The translations under genes were made by a program, and so were the position numbers. Shown one piece after another: positions 12,062 to 26,131 of a stretch of 64,000 nucleotides of DNA. The notes under the pieces are model-generated. The model was not told where the DNA came from. It made no database searches and saw only the letters and a program-made list of their open reading frames with translations. This stretch comes from Micromussa lordhowensis (Eukaryota > Cnidaria > Anthozoa > Scleractinia > Lobophylliidae). Where the stretch lies: contig OZ026602.1 of the NCBI GenBank assembly GCA_964020085.1, positions 29,471,177 through 29,535,176 on the forward strand, written 5' to 3'. Position 1 is the first letter of the stretch, and each line of letters opens with the position of its first letter.

Positions 12062-15000
12062 TACACTGCCACCGTATGAACCAGACTCCACTATCAGGCT
12101 TTATTGAACTCTCATGATGTTCAGAACTAGCCACAACCTTGTTGACATTAAAAGTTTACTGATAATTCTTCAGTATTCTGACAATTGCTTAACAAACTGA
12201 CTCAAAGTTGTTTTTGATCCTTGATTTGCATACGACCAGCCATCATCTTCTTCTTTGACGTGAACAATAGAAGACGCGGTAACCATGCGTAACGGATCTC
12301 TGATTGGTCAGTTTATCCATAACCAGTCTCACTCAGTGTATAAAAGCTGCGCGTTCGCGAGCCCTGGCCACAACTGCTCACAGCCACTTGAGCACTGCAA
12401 CAAAAAGCAACTGACGAAGGAAACCCACTCTGTTTCCGAAACCGGTCTTGCAAAAGTAAACAAACAGTTCTTATTAGAACTCTATGGCCACTCTAAACGA
12501 CGATCTAAGTCGCCGCCAAAACTTTGGATGTTGAAACACATTACAAGCCTTCAGAAACGTTCCAACATACGCACTTCTCTTCAAGTCGCCCTCTTAGTGT
12601 TAAGAAGGGTTTTATTAAAGGAGAAACTTTGCGTTTACTGAGAACAAACTCGGTTAAAGAAACATTCGAGTTACGGGAGCTAGAATTTCTAACTCCTTTA
12701 CTCGTGCGAGGTTATCCTAGAGAACTCGCCGAAAATATTCTAACCGAAATAAAATTCTCATCACGAAACGAGGCACTACAAAACAAAACAAAACCATCCA
12801 TAAGTGTTTTGCCTTTCATGACGACTTTCAACCCAGCTACGCCTAACCTAAAAAAGATTCTTATGAAACACTGGCACTTTATAACTGAGAGCAATAGACT
12901 CGGTCAAATATATTCTTGACCTCCAATTGTCGCGTACAGGAAGGACAAGTCTCTTAAAGACCTTCTGGTCAGAGCTAAAATTCCTTCACACATTTAACAA
13001 CAACATTTTGGAGTTATAAACGGTAAGGGTCAAGTGACAATATCACAAAACTTTGACTTAAAACTTTACACTGCCACCGTATGAACCAGACTCCACTATC
13101 AGGCTTTATTGAACTCTCATGATGTTCAGAACTAGCCACAACCTTGTTGACATTAAAAGTTTACTGATAATTCTTCAGTATTCTGACAATTGCTTAACAA
13201 ACTGACTCAAAGTTGTTTTTGATCCTTGATTTGCATACGACCAGCCATCATCTTCTTCTTTGACGTGAACAATAGAAGACGCGGTAACCATGCGTAACGG
13301 ATCTCTGATTGGTCAGTTTATCCATAACCAGTCTCACTCAGTGTATAAAAGCTGCGCGTTCGCGAGCCCTGGCCACAACTGCTCACAGCCACTTGAGCAC
13401 TGCAACAAAAAGCAACTGACGAAGGAAACCCACTCTGTTTCCGAAACCGGTCTTGCAAAAGTAAACAAACAGTTCTTATTAGAACTCTATGGCCACTCTA
13501 AACGACGATCTAAGTCGCCGCCAAAACTTTGGATGTTGAAACACATTACAAGCCTTCAGAAACGTTCCAACATACGCACTTCTCTTCAAGTCGCCCTCTT
13601 AGTGTTAAGAAGGGTTTTATTAAAGGAGAAACTTTGCGTTTACTGAGAACAAACTCGGTTAAAGAAACATTCGAGTTACGGGAGCTAGAATTTCTAACTC
13701 CTTTACTCGTGCGAGGTTATCCTAGAGAACTCGCCGAAAATATTCTAACCGAAATAAAATTCTCATCACGAAACGAGGCACTACAAAACAAAACAAAACC
13801 ATCCATAAGTGTTTTGCCTTTCATGACGACTTTCAACCCAGCTACGCCTAACCTAAAAAAGATTCTTATGAAACACTGGCACTTTATAACTGAGAGCAAT
13901 AGACTCGGTCAAATATATTCTTGACCTCCAATTGTCGCGTACAGGAAGGACAAGTCTCTTAAAGACCTTCTGGTCAGAGCTAAAATTCCTTCACACATTT
14001 AACAACAACATTTTGGAGTTATAAACGGTAAGGGTCAAGTGACAATATCACAAAACTTTGACTTAAAACTTTACACTGCCACCGTATGAACCAGACTCCA
14101 CTATCAGGCTTTATTGAACTCTCATGATGTTCAGAACTAGCCACAACCTTGTTGACATTAAAAGTTTACTGATAATTCTTCAGTATTCTGACAATTGCTT
14201 AACAAACTGACTCAAAGTTGTTTTTGATCCTTGATTTGCATACGACCAGCCATCATCTTCTTCTTTGACGTGAACAATAGAAGACGCGGTAACCATGCGT
14301 AACGGATCTCTGATTGGTCAGTTTATCCATAACCAGTCTCACTCAGTGTATAAAAGCTGCGCGTTCGCGAGCCCTGGCCACAACTGCTCACAGCCACTTG
14401 AGCACTGCAACAAAAAGCAACTGACGAAGGAAACCCACTCTGTTTCCGAAACCGGTCTTGCAAAAGTAAACAAACAGTTCTTATTAGAACTCTATGGCCA
14501 CTCTAAACGACGATCTAAGTCGCCGCCAAAACTTTGGATGTTGAAACACATTACAAGCCTTCAGAAACGTTCCAACATACGCACTTCTCTTCAAGTCGCC
14601 CTCTTAGTGTTAAGAAGGGTTTTATTAAAGGAGAAACTTTGCGTTTACTGAGAACAAACTCGGTTAAAGAAACATTCGAGTTACGGGAGCTAGAATTTCT
14701 AACTCCTTTACTCGTGCGAGGTTATCCTAGAGAACTCGCCGAAAATATTCTAACCGAAATAAAATTCTCATCACGAAACGAGGCACTACAAAACAAAACA
14801 AAACCATCCATAAGTGTTTTGCCTTTCATGACGACTTTCAACCCAGCTACGCCTAACCTAAAAAAGATTCTTATGAAACACTGGCACTTTATAACTGAGA
14901 GCAATAGACTCGGTCAAATATATTCTTGACCTCCAATTGTCGCGTACAGGAAGGACAAGTCTCTTAAAGACCTTCTGGTCAGAGCTAAAATTCCTTCACA

Positions 15001-18000
15001 CATTTAACAACAACATTTTGGAGTTATAAACGGTAAGGGTCAAGTGACAATATCACAAAACTTTGACTTAAAACTTTACACTGCCACCGTATGAACCAGA
15101 CTCCACTATCAGGCTTTATTGAACTCTCATGATGTTCAGAACTAGCCACAACCTTGTTGACATTAAAAGTTTACTGATAATTCTTCAGTATTCTGACAAT
15201 TGCTTAACAAACTGACTCAAAGTTGTTTTTGATCCTTGATTTGCATACGACCAGCCATCATCTTCTTCTTTGACGTGAACAATAGAAGACGCGGTAACCA
15301 TGCGTAACGGATCTCTGATTGGTCAGTTTATCCATAACCAGTCTCACTCAGTGTATAAAAGCTGCGCGTTCGCGAGCCCTGACCACAACTGCTCACAGCC
15401 ACTTGAGCACTGCAACAAAAAGCAACTGACGAAGGAAACCCACTCTGTTTCCGAAACCGGTCTTGCAAAAGTAAACAAACAGTTCTTATTAGAACTCTAT
15501 GGCCACTCTAAACGACGATCTAAGTCGCCGCCAAAACTTTGGATGTTGAAACACATTACAAGCCTTCAGAAACGTTCCAACATACGCACTTCTCTTCAAG
15601 TCGCCCTCTTAGTGTTAAGAAGGGTTTTATTAAAGGAGAAACTTTGCGTTTACTGAGAACAAACTCGGTTAAAGAAACATTCGAGTTACGGGAGCTAGAA
15701 TTTCTAACTCCTTTACTCGTGCGAGGTTATCCTAGAGAACTCGCCGAAAATATTCTAACCGAAATAAAATTCTCATCACGAAACGAGGCACTACAAAACA
15801 AAACAAAACCATCCATAAGTGTTTTGCCTTTCATGACGACTTTCAACCCAGCTACGCCTAACCTAAAAAAGATTCTTATGAAACACTGGCACTTTATAAC
15901 TGAGAGCAATAGACTCGGTCAAATATATTCTTGACCTCCAATTGTCGCGTACAGGAAGGACAAGTCTCTTAAAGACCTTCTGGTCAGAGCTAAAATTCCT
16001 TCACACATTTAACAACAACATTTTGGAGTTATAAACGGTAAGGGTCAAGTGACAATATCACAAAACTTTGACTTAAAACTTTACACTGCCACCGTATGAA
16101 CCAGACTCCACTATCAGGCTTTATTGAACTCTCATGATGTTCAGAACTAGCCACAACCTTGTTGACATTAAAAGTTTACTGATAATTCTTCAGTATTCTG
16201 ACAATTGCTTAACAAACTGACTCAAAGTTGTTTTTGATCCTTGATTTGCATACGACCAGCCATCATCTTCTTCTTTGACGTGAACAATAGAAGACGCGGT
16301 AACCATGCGTAACGGATCTCTGATTGGTCAGTTTATCCATAACCAGTCTCACTCAGTGTATAAAAGCTGCGCGTTCGCGAGCCCTGGCCACAACTGCTCA
16401 CAGCCACTTGAGCACTGCAACAAAAAGCAACTGACGAAGGAAACCCACTCTGTTTCCGAAACCGGTCTTGCAAAAGTAAACAAACAGTTCTTATTAGAAC
16501 TCTATGGCCACTCTAAACGACGATCTAAGTCGCCGCCAAAACTTTGGATGTTGAAACACATTACAAGCCTTCAGAAACGTTCCAACATACGCACTTCTCT
16601 TCAAGTCGCCCTCTTAGTGTTAAGAAGGGTTTTATTAAAGGAGAAACTTTGCGTTTACTGAGAACAAACTCGGTTAAAGAAACATTCGAGTTACGGGAGC
16701 TAGAATTTCTAACTCCTTTACTCGTGCGAGGTTATCCTAGAGAACTCGCCGAAAATATTCTAACCGAAATAAAATTCTCATCACGAAACGAGGCACTACA
16801 AAACAAAACAAAACCATCCATAAGTGTTTTGCCTTTCATGACGACTTTCAACCCAGCTACGCCTAACCTAAAAAAGATTCTTATGAAACACTGGCACTTT
16901 ATAACTGAGAGCAATAGACTCGGTCAAATATATTCTTGACCTCCAATTGTCGCGTACAGGAAGGACAAGTCTCTTAAAGACCTTCTGGTCAGAGCTAAAA
17001 TTCCTTCACACATTTAACAACAACATTTTGGAGTTATAAACGGTAAGGGTCAAGTGACAATATCACAAAACTTTGACTTAAAACTTTACACTGCCACCGT
17101 ATGAACCAGACTCCACTATCAGGCTTTATTGAACTCTCATGATGTTCAGAACTAGCCACAACCTTGTTGACATTAAAAGTTTACTGATAATTCTTCAGTA
17201 TTCTGACAATTGCTTAACAAACTGACTCAAAGTTGTTTTTGATCCTTGATTTGCATACGACCAGCCATCATCTTCTTCTTTGACGTGAACAATAGAAGAC
17301 GCGGTAACCATGCGTAACGGATCTCTGATTGGTCAGTTTATCCATAACCAGTCTCACTCAGTGTATAAAAGCTGCGCGTTCGCGAGCCCTGGCCACAACT
17401 GCTCACAGCCACTTGAGCACTGCAACAAAAAGCAACTGACGAAGGAAACCCACTCTGTTTCCGAAACCGGTCTTGCAAAAGTAAACAAACAGTTCTTATT
17501 AGAACTCTATGGCCACTCTAAACGACGATCTAAGTCGCCGCCAAAACTTTGGATGTTGAAACACATTACAAGCCTTCAGAAACGTTCCAACATACGCACT
17601 TCTCTTCAAGTCGCCCTCTTAGTGTTAAGAAGGGTTTTATTAAAGGAGAAACTTTGCGTTTACTGAGAACAAACTCGGTTAAAGAAACATTCGAGTTACG
17701 GGAGCTAGAATTTCTAACTCCTTTACTCGTGCGAGGTTATCCTAGAGAACTCGCCGAAAATATTCTAACCGAAATAAAATTCTCATCACGAAACGAGGCA
17801 CTACAAAACAAAACAAAACCATCCATAAGTGTTTTGCCTTTCATGACGACTTTCAACCCAGCTACGCCTAACCTAAAAAAGATTCTTATGAAACACTGGC
17901 ACTTTATAACTGAGAGCAATAGACTCGGTCAAATATATTCTTGACCTCCAATTGTCGCGTACAGGAAGGACAAGTCTCTTAAAGACCTTCTGGTCAGAGC

Positions 18001-21000
18001 TAAAATTCCTTCACACATTTAACAACAACATTTTGGAGTTATAAACGGTAAGGGTCAAGTGACAATATCACAAAACTTTGACTTAAAACTTTACACTGCC
18101 ACCGTATGAACCAGACTCCACTATCAGGCTTTATTGAACTCTCATGATGTTCAGAACTAGCCACAACCTTGTTGACATTAAAAGTTTACTGATAATTCTT
18201 CAGTATTCTGACAATTGCTTAACAAACTGACTCAAAGTTGTTTTTGATCCTTGATTTGCATACGACCAGCCATCATCTTCTTCTTTGACGTGAACAATAG
18301 AAGACGCGGTAACCATGCGTAACGGATCTCTGATTGGTCAGTTTATCCATAACCAGTCTCACTCAGTGTATAAAAGCTGCGCGTTCGCGAGCCCTGGCCA
18401 CAACTGCTCACAGCCACTTGAGCACTGCAACAAAAAGCAACTGACGAAGGAAACCCACTCTGTTTCCGAAACCGGTCTTGCAAAAGTAAACAAACAGTTC
18501 TTATTAGAACTCTATGGCCACTCTAAACGACGATCTAAGTCGCCGCCAAAACTTTGGATGTTGAAACACATTACAAGCCTTCAGAAACGTTCCAACATAC
18601 GCACTTCTCTTCAAGTCGCCCTCTTAGTGTTAAGAAGGGTTTTATTAAAGGAGAAACTTTGCGTTTACTGAGAACAAACTCGGTTAAAGAAACATTCGAG
18701 TTACGGGAGCTAGAATTTCTAACTCCTTTACTCGTGCGAGGTTATCCTAGAGAACTCGCCGAAAATATTCTAACCGAAATAAAATTCTCATCACGAAACG
18801 AGGCACTACAAAACAAAACAAAACCATCCATAAGTGTTTTGCCTTTCATGACGACTTTCAACCCAGCTACGCCTAACCTAAAAAAGATTCTTATGAAACA
18901 CTGGCACTTTATAACTGAGAGCAATAGACTCGGTCAAATATATTCTTGACCTCCAATTGTCGCGTACAGGAAGGACAAGTCTCTTAAAGACCTTCTGGTC
19001 AGAGCTAAAATTCCTTCACACATTTAACAACAACATTTTGGAGTTATAAACGGTAAGGGTCAAGTGACAATATCACAAAACTTTGACTTAAAACTTTACA
19101 CTGCCACCGTATGAACCAGACTCCACTATCAGGCTTTATTGAACTCTCATGATGTTCAGAACTAGCCACAACCTTGTTGACATTAAAAGTTTACTGATAA
19201 TTCTTCAGTATTCTGACAATTGCTTAACAAACTGACTCAAAGTTGTTTTTGATCCTTGATTTGCATACGACCAGCCATCATCTTCTTCTTTGACGTGAAC
19301 AATAGAAGACGCGGTAACCATGCGTAACGGATCTCTGATTGGTCAGTTTATCCATAACCAGTCTCACTCAGTGTATAAAAGCTGCGCGTTCGCGAGCCCT
19401 GACCACAACTGCTCACAGCCACTTGAGCACTGCAACAAAAAGCAACTGACGAAGGAAACCCACTCTGTTTCCGAAACCGGTCTTGCAAAAGTAAACAAAC
19501 AGTTCTTATTAGAACTCTATGGCCACTCTAAACGACGATCTAAGTCGCCGCCAAAACTTTGGATGTTGAAACACATTACAAGCCTTCAGAAACGTTCCAA
19601 CATACGCACTTCTCTTCAAGTCGCCCTCTTAGTGTTAAGAAGGGTTTTATTAAAGGAGAAACTTTGCGTTTACTGAGAACAAACTCGGTTAAAGAAACAT
19701 TCGAGTTACGGGAGCTAGAATTTCTAACTCCTTTACTCGTGCGAGGTTATCCTAGAGAACTCGCCGAAAATATTCTAACCGAAATAAAATTCTCATCACG
19801 AAACGAGGCACTACAAAACAAAACAAAACCATCCATAAGTGTTTTGCCTTTCATGACGACTTTCAACCCAGCTACGCCTAACCTAAAAAAGATTCTTATG
19901 AAACACTGGCACTTTATAACTGAGAGCAATAGACTCGGTCAAATATATTCTTGACCTCCAATTGTCGCGTACAGGAAGGACAAGTCTCTTAAAGACCTTC
20001 TGGTCAGAGCTAAAATTCCTTCACACATTTAACAACAACATTTTGGAGTTATAAACGGTAAGGGTCAAGTGACAATATCACAAAACTTTGACTTAAAACT
20101 TTACACTGCCACCGTATGAACCAGACTCCACTATCAGGCTTTATTGAACTCTCATGATGTTCAGAACTAGCCACAACCTTGTTGACATTAAAAGTTTACT
20201 GATAATTCTTCAGTATTCTGACAATTGCTTAACAAACTGACTCAAAGTTGTTTTTGATCCTTGATTTGCATACGACCAGCCATCATCTTCTTCTTTGACG
20301 TGAACAATAGAAGACGCGGTAACCATGCGTAACGGATCTCTGATTGGTCAGTTTATCCATAACCAGTCTCACTCAGTGTATAAAAGCTGCGCGTTCGCGA
20401 GCCCTGGCCACAACTGCTCACAGCCACTTGAGCACTGCAACAAAAAGCAACTGACGAAGGAAACCCACTCTGTTTCCGAAACCGGTCTTGCAAAAGTAAA
20501 CAAACAGTTCTTATTAGAACTCTATGGCCACTCTAAACGACGATCTAAGTCGCCGCCAAAACTTTGGATGTTGAAACACATTACAAGCCTTCAGAAACGT
20601 TCCAACATACGCACTTCTCTTCAAGTCGCCCTCTTAGTGTTAAGAAGGGTTTTATTAAAGGAGAAACTTTGCGTTTACTGAGAACAAACTCGGTTAAAGA
20701 AACATTCGAGTTACGGGAGCTAGAATTTCTAACTCCTTTACTCGTGCGAGGTTATCCTAGAGAACTCGCCGAAAATATTCTAACCGAAATAAAATTCTCA
20801 TCACGAAACGAGGCACTACAAAACAAAACAAAACCATCCATAAGTGTTTTGCCTTTCATGACGACTTTCAACCCAGCTACGCCTAACCTAAAAAAGATTC
20901 TTATGAAACACTGGCACTTTATAACTGAGAGCAATAGACTCGGTCAAATATATTCTTGACCTCCAATTGTCGCGTACAGGAAGGACAAGTCTCTTAAAGA

Positions 21001-24000
21001 CCTTCTGGTCAGAGCTAAAATTCCTTCACACATTTAACAACAACATTTTGGAGTTATAAACGGTAAGGGTCAAGTGACAATATCACAAAACTTTGACTTA
21101 AAACTTTACACTGCCACCGTATGAACCAGACTCCACTATCAGGCTTTATTGAACTCTCATGATGTTCAGAACTAGCCACAACCTTGTTGACATTAAAAGT
21201 TTACTGATAATTCTTCAGTATTCTGACAATTGCTTAACAAACTGACTCAAAGTTGTTTTTGATCCTTGATTTGCATACGACCAGCCATCATCTTCTTCTT
21301 TGACGTGAACAATAGAAGACGCGGTAACCATGCGTAACGGATCTCTGATTGGTCAGTTTATCCATAACCAGTCTCACTCAGTGTATAAAAGCTGCGCGTT
21401 CGCGAGCCCTGGCCACAACTGCTCACAGCCACTTGAGCACTGCAACAAAAAGCAACTGACGAAGGAAACCCACTCTGTTTCCGAAACCGGTCTTGCAAAA
21501 GTAAACAAACAGTTCTTATTAGAACTCTATGGCCACTCTAAACGACGATCTAAGTCGCCGCCAAAACTTTGGATGTTGAAACACATTACAAGCCTTCAGA
21601 AACGTTCCAACATACGCACTTCTCTTCAAGTCGCCCTCTTAGTGTTAAGAAGGGTTTTATTAAAGGAGAAACTTTGCGTTTACTGAGAACAAACTCGGTT
21701 AAAGAAACATTCGAGTTACGGGAGCTAGAATTTCTAACTCCTTTACTCGTGCGAGGTTATCCTAGAGAACTCGCCGAAAATATTCTAACCGAAATAAAAT
21801 TCTCATCACGAAACGAGGCACTACAAAACAAAACAAAACCATCCATAAGTGTTTTGCCTTTCATGACGACTTTCAACCCAGCTACGCCTAACCTAAAAAA
21901 GATTCTTATGAAACACTGGCACTTTATAACTGAGAGCAATAGACTCGGTCAAATATATTCTTGACCTCCAATTGTCGCGTACAGGAAGGACAAGTCTCTT
22001 AAAGACCTTCTGGTCAGAGCTAAAATTCCTTCACACATTTAACAACAACATTTTGGAGTTATAAACGGTAAGGGTCAAGTGACAATATCACAAAACTTTG
22101 ACTTAAAACTTTACACTGCCACCGTATGAACCAGACTCCACTATCAGGCTTTATTGAACTCTCATGATGTTCAGAACTAGCCACAACCTTGTTGACATTA
22201 AAAGTTTACTGATAATTCTTCAGTATTCTGACAATTGCTTAACAAACTGACTCAAAGTTGTTTTTGATCCTTGATTTGCATACGACCAGCCATCATCTTC
22301 TTCTTTGACGTGAACAATAGAAGACGCGGTAACCATGCGTAACGGATCTCTGATTGGTCAGTTTATCCATAACCAGTCTCACTCAGTGTATAAAAGCTGC
22401 GCGTTCGCGAGCCCTGGCCACAACTGCTCACAGCCACTTGAGCACTGCAACAAAAAGCAACTGACGAAGGAAACCCACTCTGTTTCCGAAACCGGTCTTG
22501 CAAAAGTAAACAAACAGTTCTTATTAGAACTCTATGGCCACTCTAAACGACGATCTAAGTCGCCGCCAAAACTTTGGATGTTGAAACACATTACAAGCCT
22601 TCAGAAACGTTCCAACATACGCACTTCTCTTCAAGTCGCCCTCTTAGTGTTAAGAAGGGTTTTATTAAAGGAGAAACTTTGCGTTTACTGAGAACAAACT
22701 CGGTTAAAGAAACATTCGAGTTACGGGAGCTAGAATTTCTAACTCCTTTACTCGTGCGAGGTTATCCTAGAGAACTCGCCGAAAATATTCTAACCGAAAT
22801 AAAATTCTCATCACGAAACGAGGCACTACAAAACAAAACAAAACCATCCATAAGTGTTTTGCCTTTCATGACGACTTTCAACCCAGCTACGCCTAACCTA
22901 AAAAAGATTCTTATGAAACACTGGCACTTTATAACTGAGAGCAATAGACTCGGTCAAATATATTCTTGACCTCCAATTGTCGCGTACAGGAAGGACAAGT
23001 CTCTTAAAGACCTTCTGGTCAGAGCTAAAATTCCTTCACACATTTAACAACAACATTTTGGAGTTATAAACGGTAAGGGTCAAGTGACAATATCACAAAA
23101 CTTTGACTTAAAACTTTACACTGCCACCGTATGAACCAGACTCCACTATCAGGCTTTATTGAACTCTCATGATGTTCAGAACTAGCCACAACCTTGTTGA
23201 CATTAAAAGTTTACTGATAATTCTTCAGTATTCTGACAATTGCTTAACAAACTGACTCAAAGTTGTTTTTGATCCTTGATTTGCATACGACCAGCCATCA
23301 TCTTCTTCTTTGACGTGAACAATAGAAGACGCGGTAACCATGCGTAACGGATCTCTGATTGGTCAGTTTATCCATAACCAGTCTCACTCAGTGTATAAAA
23401 GCTGCGCGTTCGCGAGCCCTGGCCACAACTGCTCACAGCCACTTGAGCACTGCAACAAAAAGCAACTGACGAAGGAAACCCACTCTGTTTCCGAAACCGG
23501 TCTTGCAAAAGTAAACAAACAGTTCTTATTAGAACTCTATGGCCACTCTAAACGACGATCTAAGTCGCCGCCAAAACTTTGGATGTTGAAACACATTACA
23601 AGCCTTCAGAAACGTTCCAACATACGCACTTCTCTTCAAGTCGCCCTCTTAGTGTTAAGAAGGGTTTTATTAAAGGAGAAACTTTGCGTTTACTGAGAAC
23701 AAACTCGGTTAAAGAAACATTCGAGTTACGGGAGCTAGAATTTCTAACTCCTTTACTCGTGCGAGGTTATCCTAGAGAACTCGCCGAAAATATTCTAACC
23801 GAAATAAAATTCTCATCACGAAACGAGGCACTACAAAACAAAACAAAACCATCCATAAGTGTTTTGCCTTTCATGACGACTTTCAACCCAGCTACGCCTA
23901 ACCTAAAAAAGATTCTTATGAAACACTGGCACTTTATAACTGAGAGCAATAGACTCGGTCAAATATATTCTTGACCTCCAATTGTCGCGTACAGGAAGGA

Positions 24001-24121
24001 CAAGTCTCTTAAAGACCTTCTGGTCAGAGCTAAAATTCCTTCACACATTTAACAACAACATTTTGGAGTTATAAACGGTAAGGGTCAAGTGACAATATCA
24101 CAAAACTTTGACTTAAAACTT

Positions 24122-26131
24122 TACACTGCCACCGTATGAACCAGATTCCACTATCAGGCTTTATTGAACTCTCATGATGTTCAGAACTAGCCACAACCTT
24201 GTTGACATTAAAAGTTTACTGATAATTCTTCAGTATTCTGACAATTGCTTAACAAACTGACTCAAAGTTGTTTTTGATCCTTGATTTGCATACGACCAGC
24301 CATCATCTTCTTCTTTGACGTGAACAATAGAAGACGCGGTAACCATGCGTAACGGATCTCTGATTGGTCAGTTTATCCATAACCAGTCTCACTCAGTGTA
24401 TAAAAGCTGCGCGTTCGCGAGCCCTGGCCACAACTGCTCACAGCCACTTGAGCACTGCAACAAAAAGCAACTGACGAAGGAAACCCACTCTGTTTCCGAA
24501 ACCGGTCTTGCAAAAGTAAACAAACAGTTCTTATTAGAACTCTATGGCCACTCTAAACGACGATCTAAGTCGCCGCCAAAACTTTGGATGTTGAAACACA
24601 TTACAAGCCTTCAGAAACGTTCCAACATACGCACTTCTCTTCAAGTCGCCCTCTTAGTGTTAAGAAGGGTTTTATTAAAGGAGAAACTTTGCGTTTACTG
24701 AGAACAAACTCGGTTAAAGAAACATTCGAGTTACGGGAGCTAGAATTTCTAACTCCTTTACTCGTGCGAGGTTATCCTAGAGAACTCGCCGAAAATATTC
24801 TAACCGAAATAAAATTCTCATCACGAAACGAGGCACTACAAAACAAAACAAAACCATCCATAAGTGTTTTGCCTTTCATGACGACTTTCAACCCAGCTAC
24901 GCCTAACCTAAAAAAGATTCTTATGAAACACTGGCACTTTATAACTGAGAGCAATAGACTCGGTCAAATATATTCTTGACCTCCAATTGTCGCGTACAGG
25001 AAGGACAAGCCTCTTAAAGACCTTCTGGTCAGAGCTAAAATTCCTTCACACATTTAACAACAACATTTTGGAGTTATAAACGGTAAGGGTCAAGTGACAA
25101 TATCACAAAACTTTGACTTAAAACTTTACACTGCCACCGTATGAACCAGACTCCACTATCAGGCTTTATTGAACTCTCATGATGTTCAGAACTAGCCACA
25201 ACCTTGTTGACATTAAAAGTTTACTGATAATTCTTCAGTATTCTGACAATTGCTTAACAAACTGACTCAAAGTTGTTTTTGATCCTTGATTTGCATACGA
25301 CCAGCCATCATCTTCTTCTTTGACGTGAACAATAGAAGACGCGGTAACCATGCGTAACGGATCTCTGATTGGTCAGTTTATCCATAACCAGTCTCACTCA
25401 GTGTATAAAAGCTGCGCGTTCGCGAGCCCTGGCCACAACTGCTCACAGCCACTTGAGCACTGCAACAAAAAGCAACTGACGAAGGAAACCCACTCTGTTT
25501 CCGAAACCGGTCTTGCAAAAGTAAACAAACAGTTCTTATTAGAACTCTATGGCCACTCTAAACGACGATCTAAGTCGCCGCCAAAACTTTGGATGTTGAA
25601 ACACATTACAAGCCTTCAGAAACGTTCCAACATACGCACTTCTCTTCAAGTCGCCCTCTTAGTGTTAAGAAGGGTTTTATTAAAGGAGAAACTTTGCGTT
25701 TACTGAGAACAAACTCGGTTAAAGAAACATTCGAGTTACGGGAGCTAGAATTTCTAACTCCTTTACTCGTGCGAGGTTATCCTAGAGAACTCGCCGAAAA
25801 TATTCTAACCGAAATAAAATTCTCATCACGAAACGAGGCACTACAAAACAAAACAAAACCATCCATAAGTGTTTTGCCTTTCATGACGACTTTCAACCCA
25901 GCTACGCCTAACCTAAAAAAGATTCTTATGAAACACTGGCACTTTATAACTGAGAGCAATAGACTCGGTCAAATATATTCTTGACCTCCAATTGTCGCGT
26001 ACAGGAAGGACAAGCCTCTTAAAGACCTTCTGGTCAGAGCTAAAATTCCTTCACACATTTAACAACAACATTTTGGAGTTATAAACGGTAAGGGTCAAGT
26101 GACAATATCACAAAACTTTGACTTAAAACTT
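24122..26131 (+). repeat. Array copies 25-26, linked variant block
   Basis: Copy 25 carries both C25T (24,146) and T889C (25,010). Copy 26 carries only T889C (26,015). The two-site haplotype of copy 25 recurs in copy 32 (31,181 and 32,045) and copy 37 (36,206 and 37,070), 7 and 5 units later. This shows that units have been copied or converted over several kilobases within the array. Confidence 0.9.
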
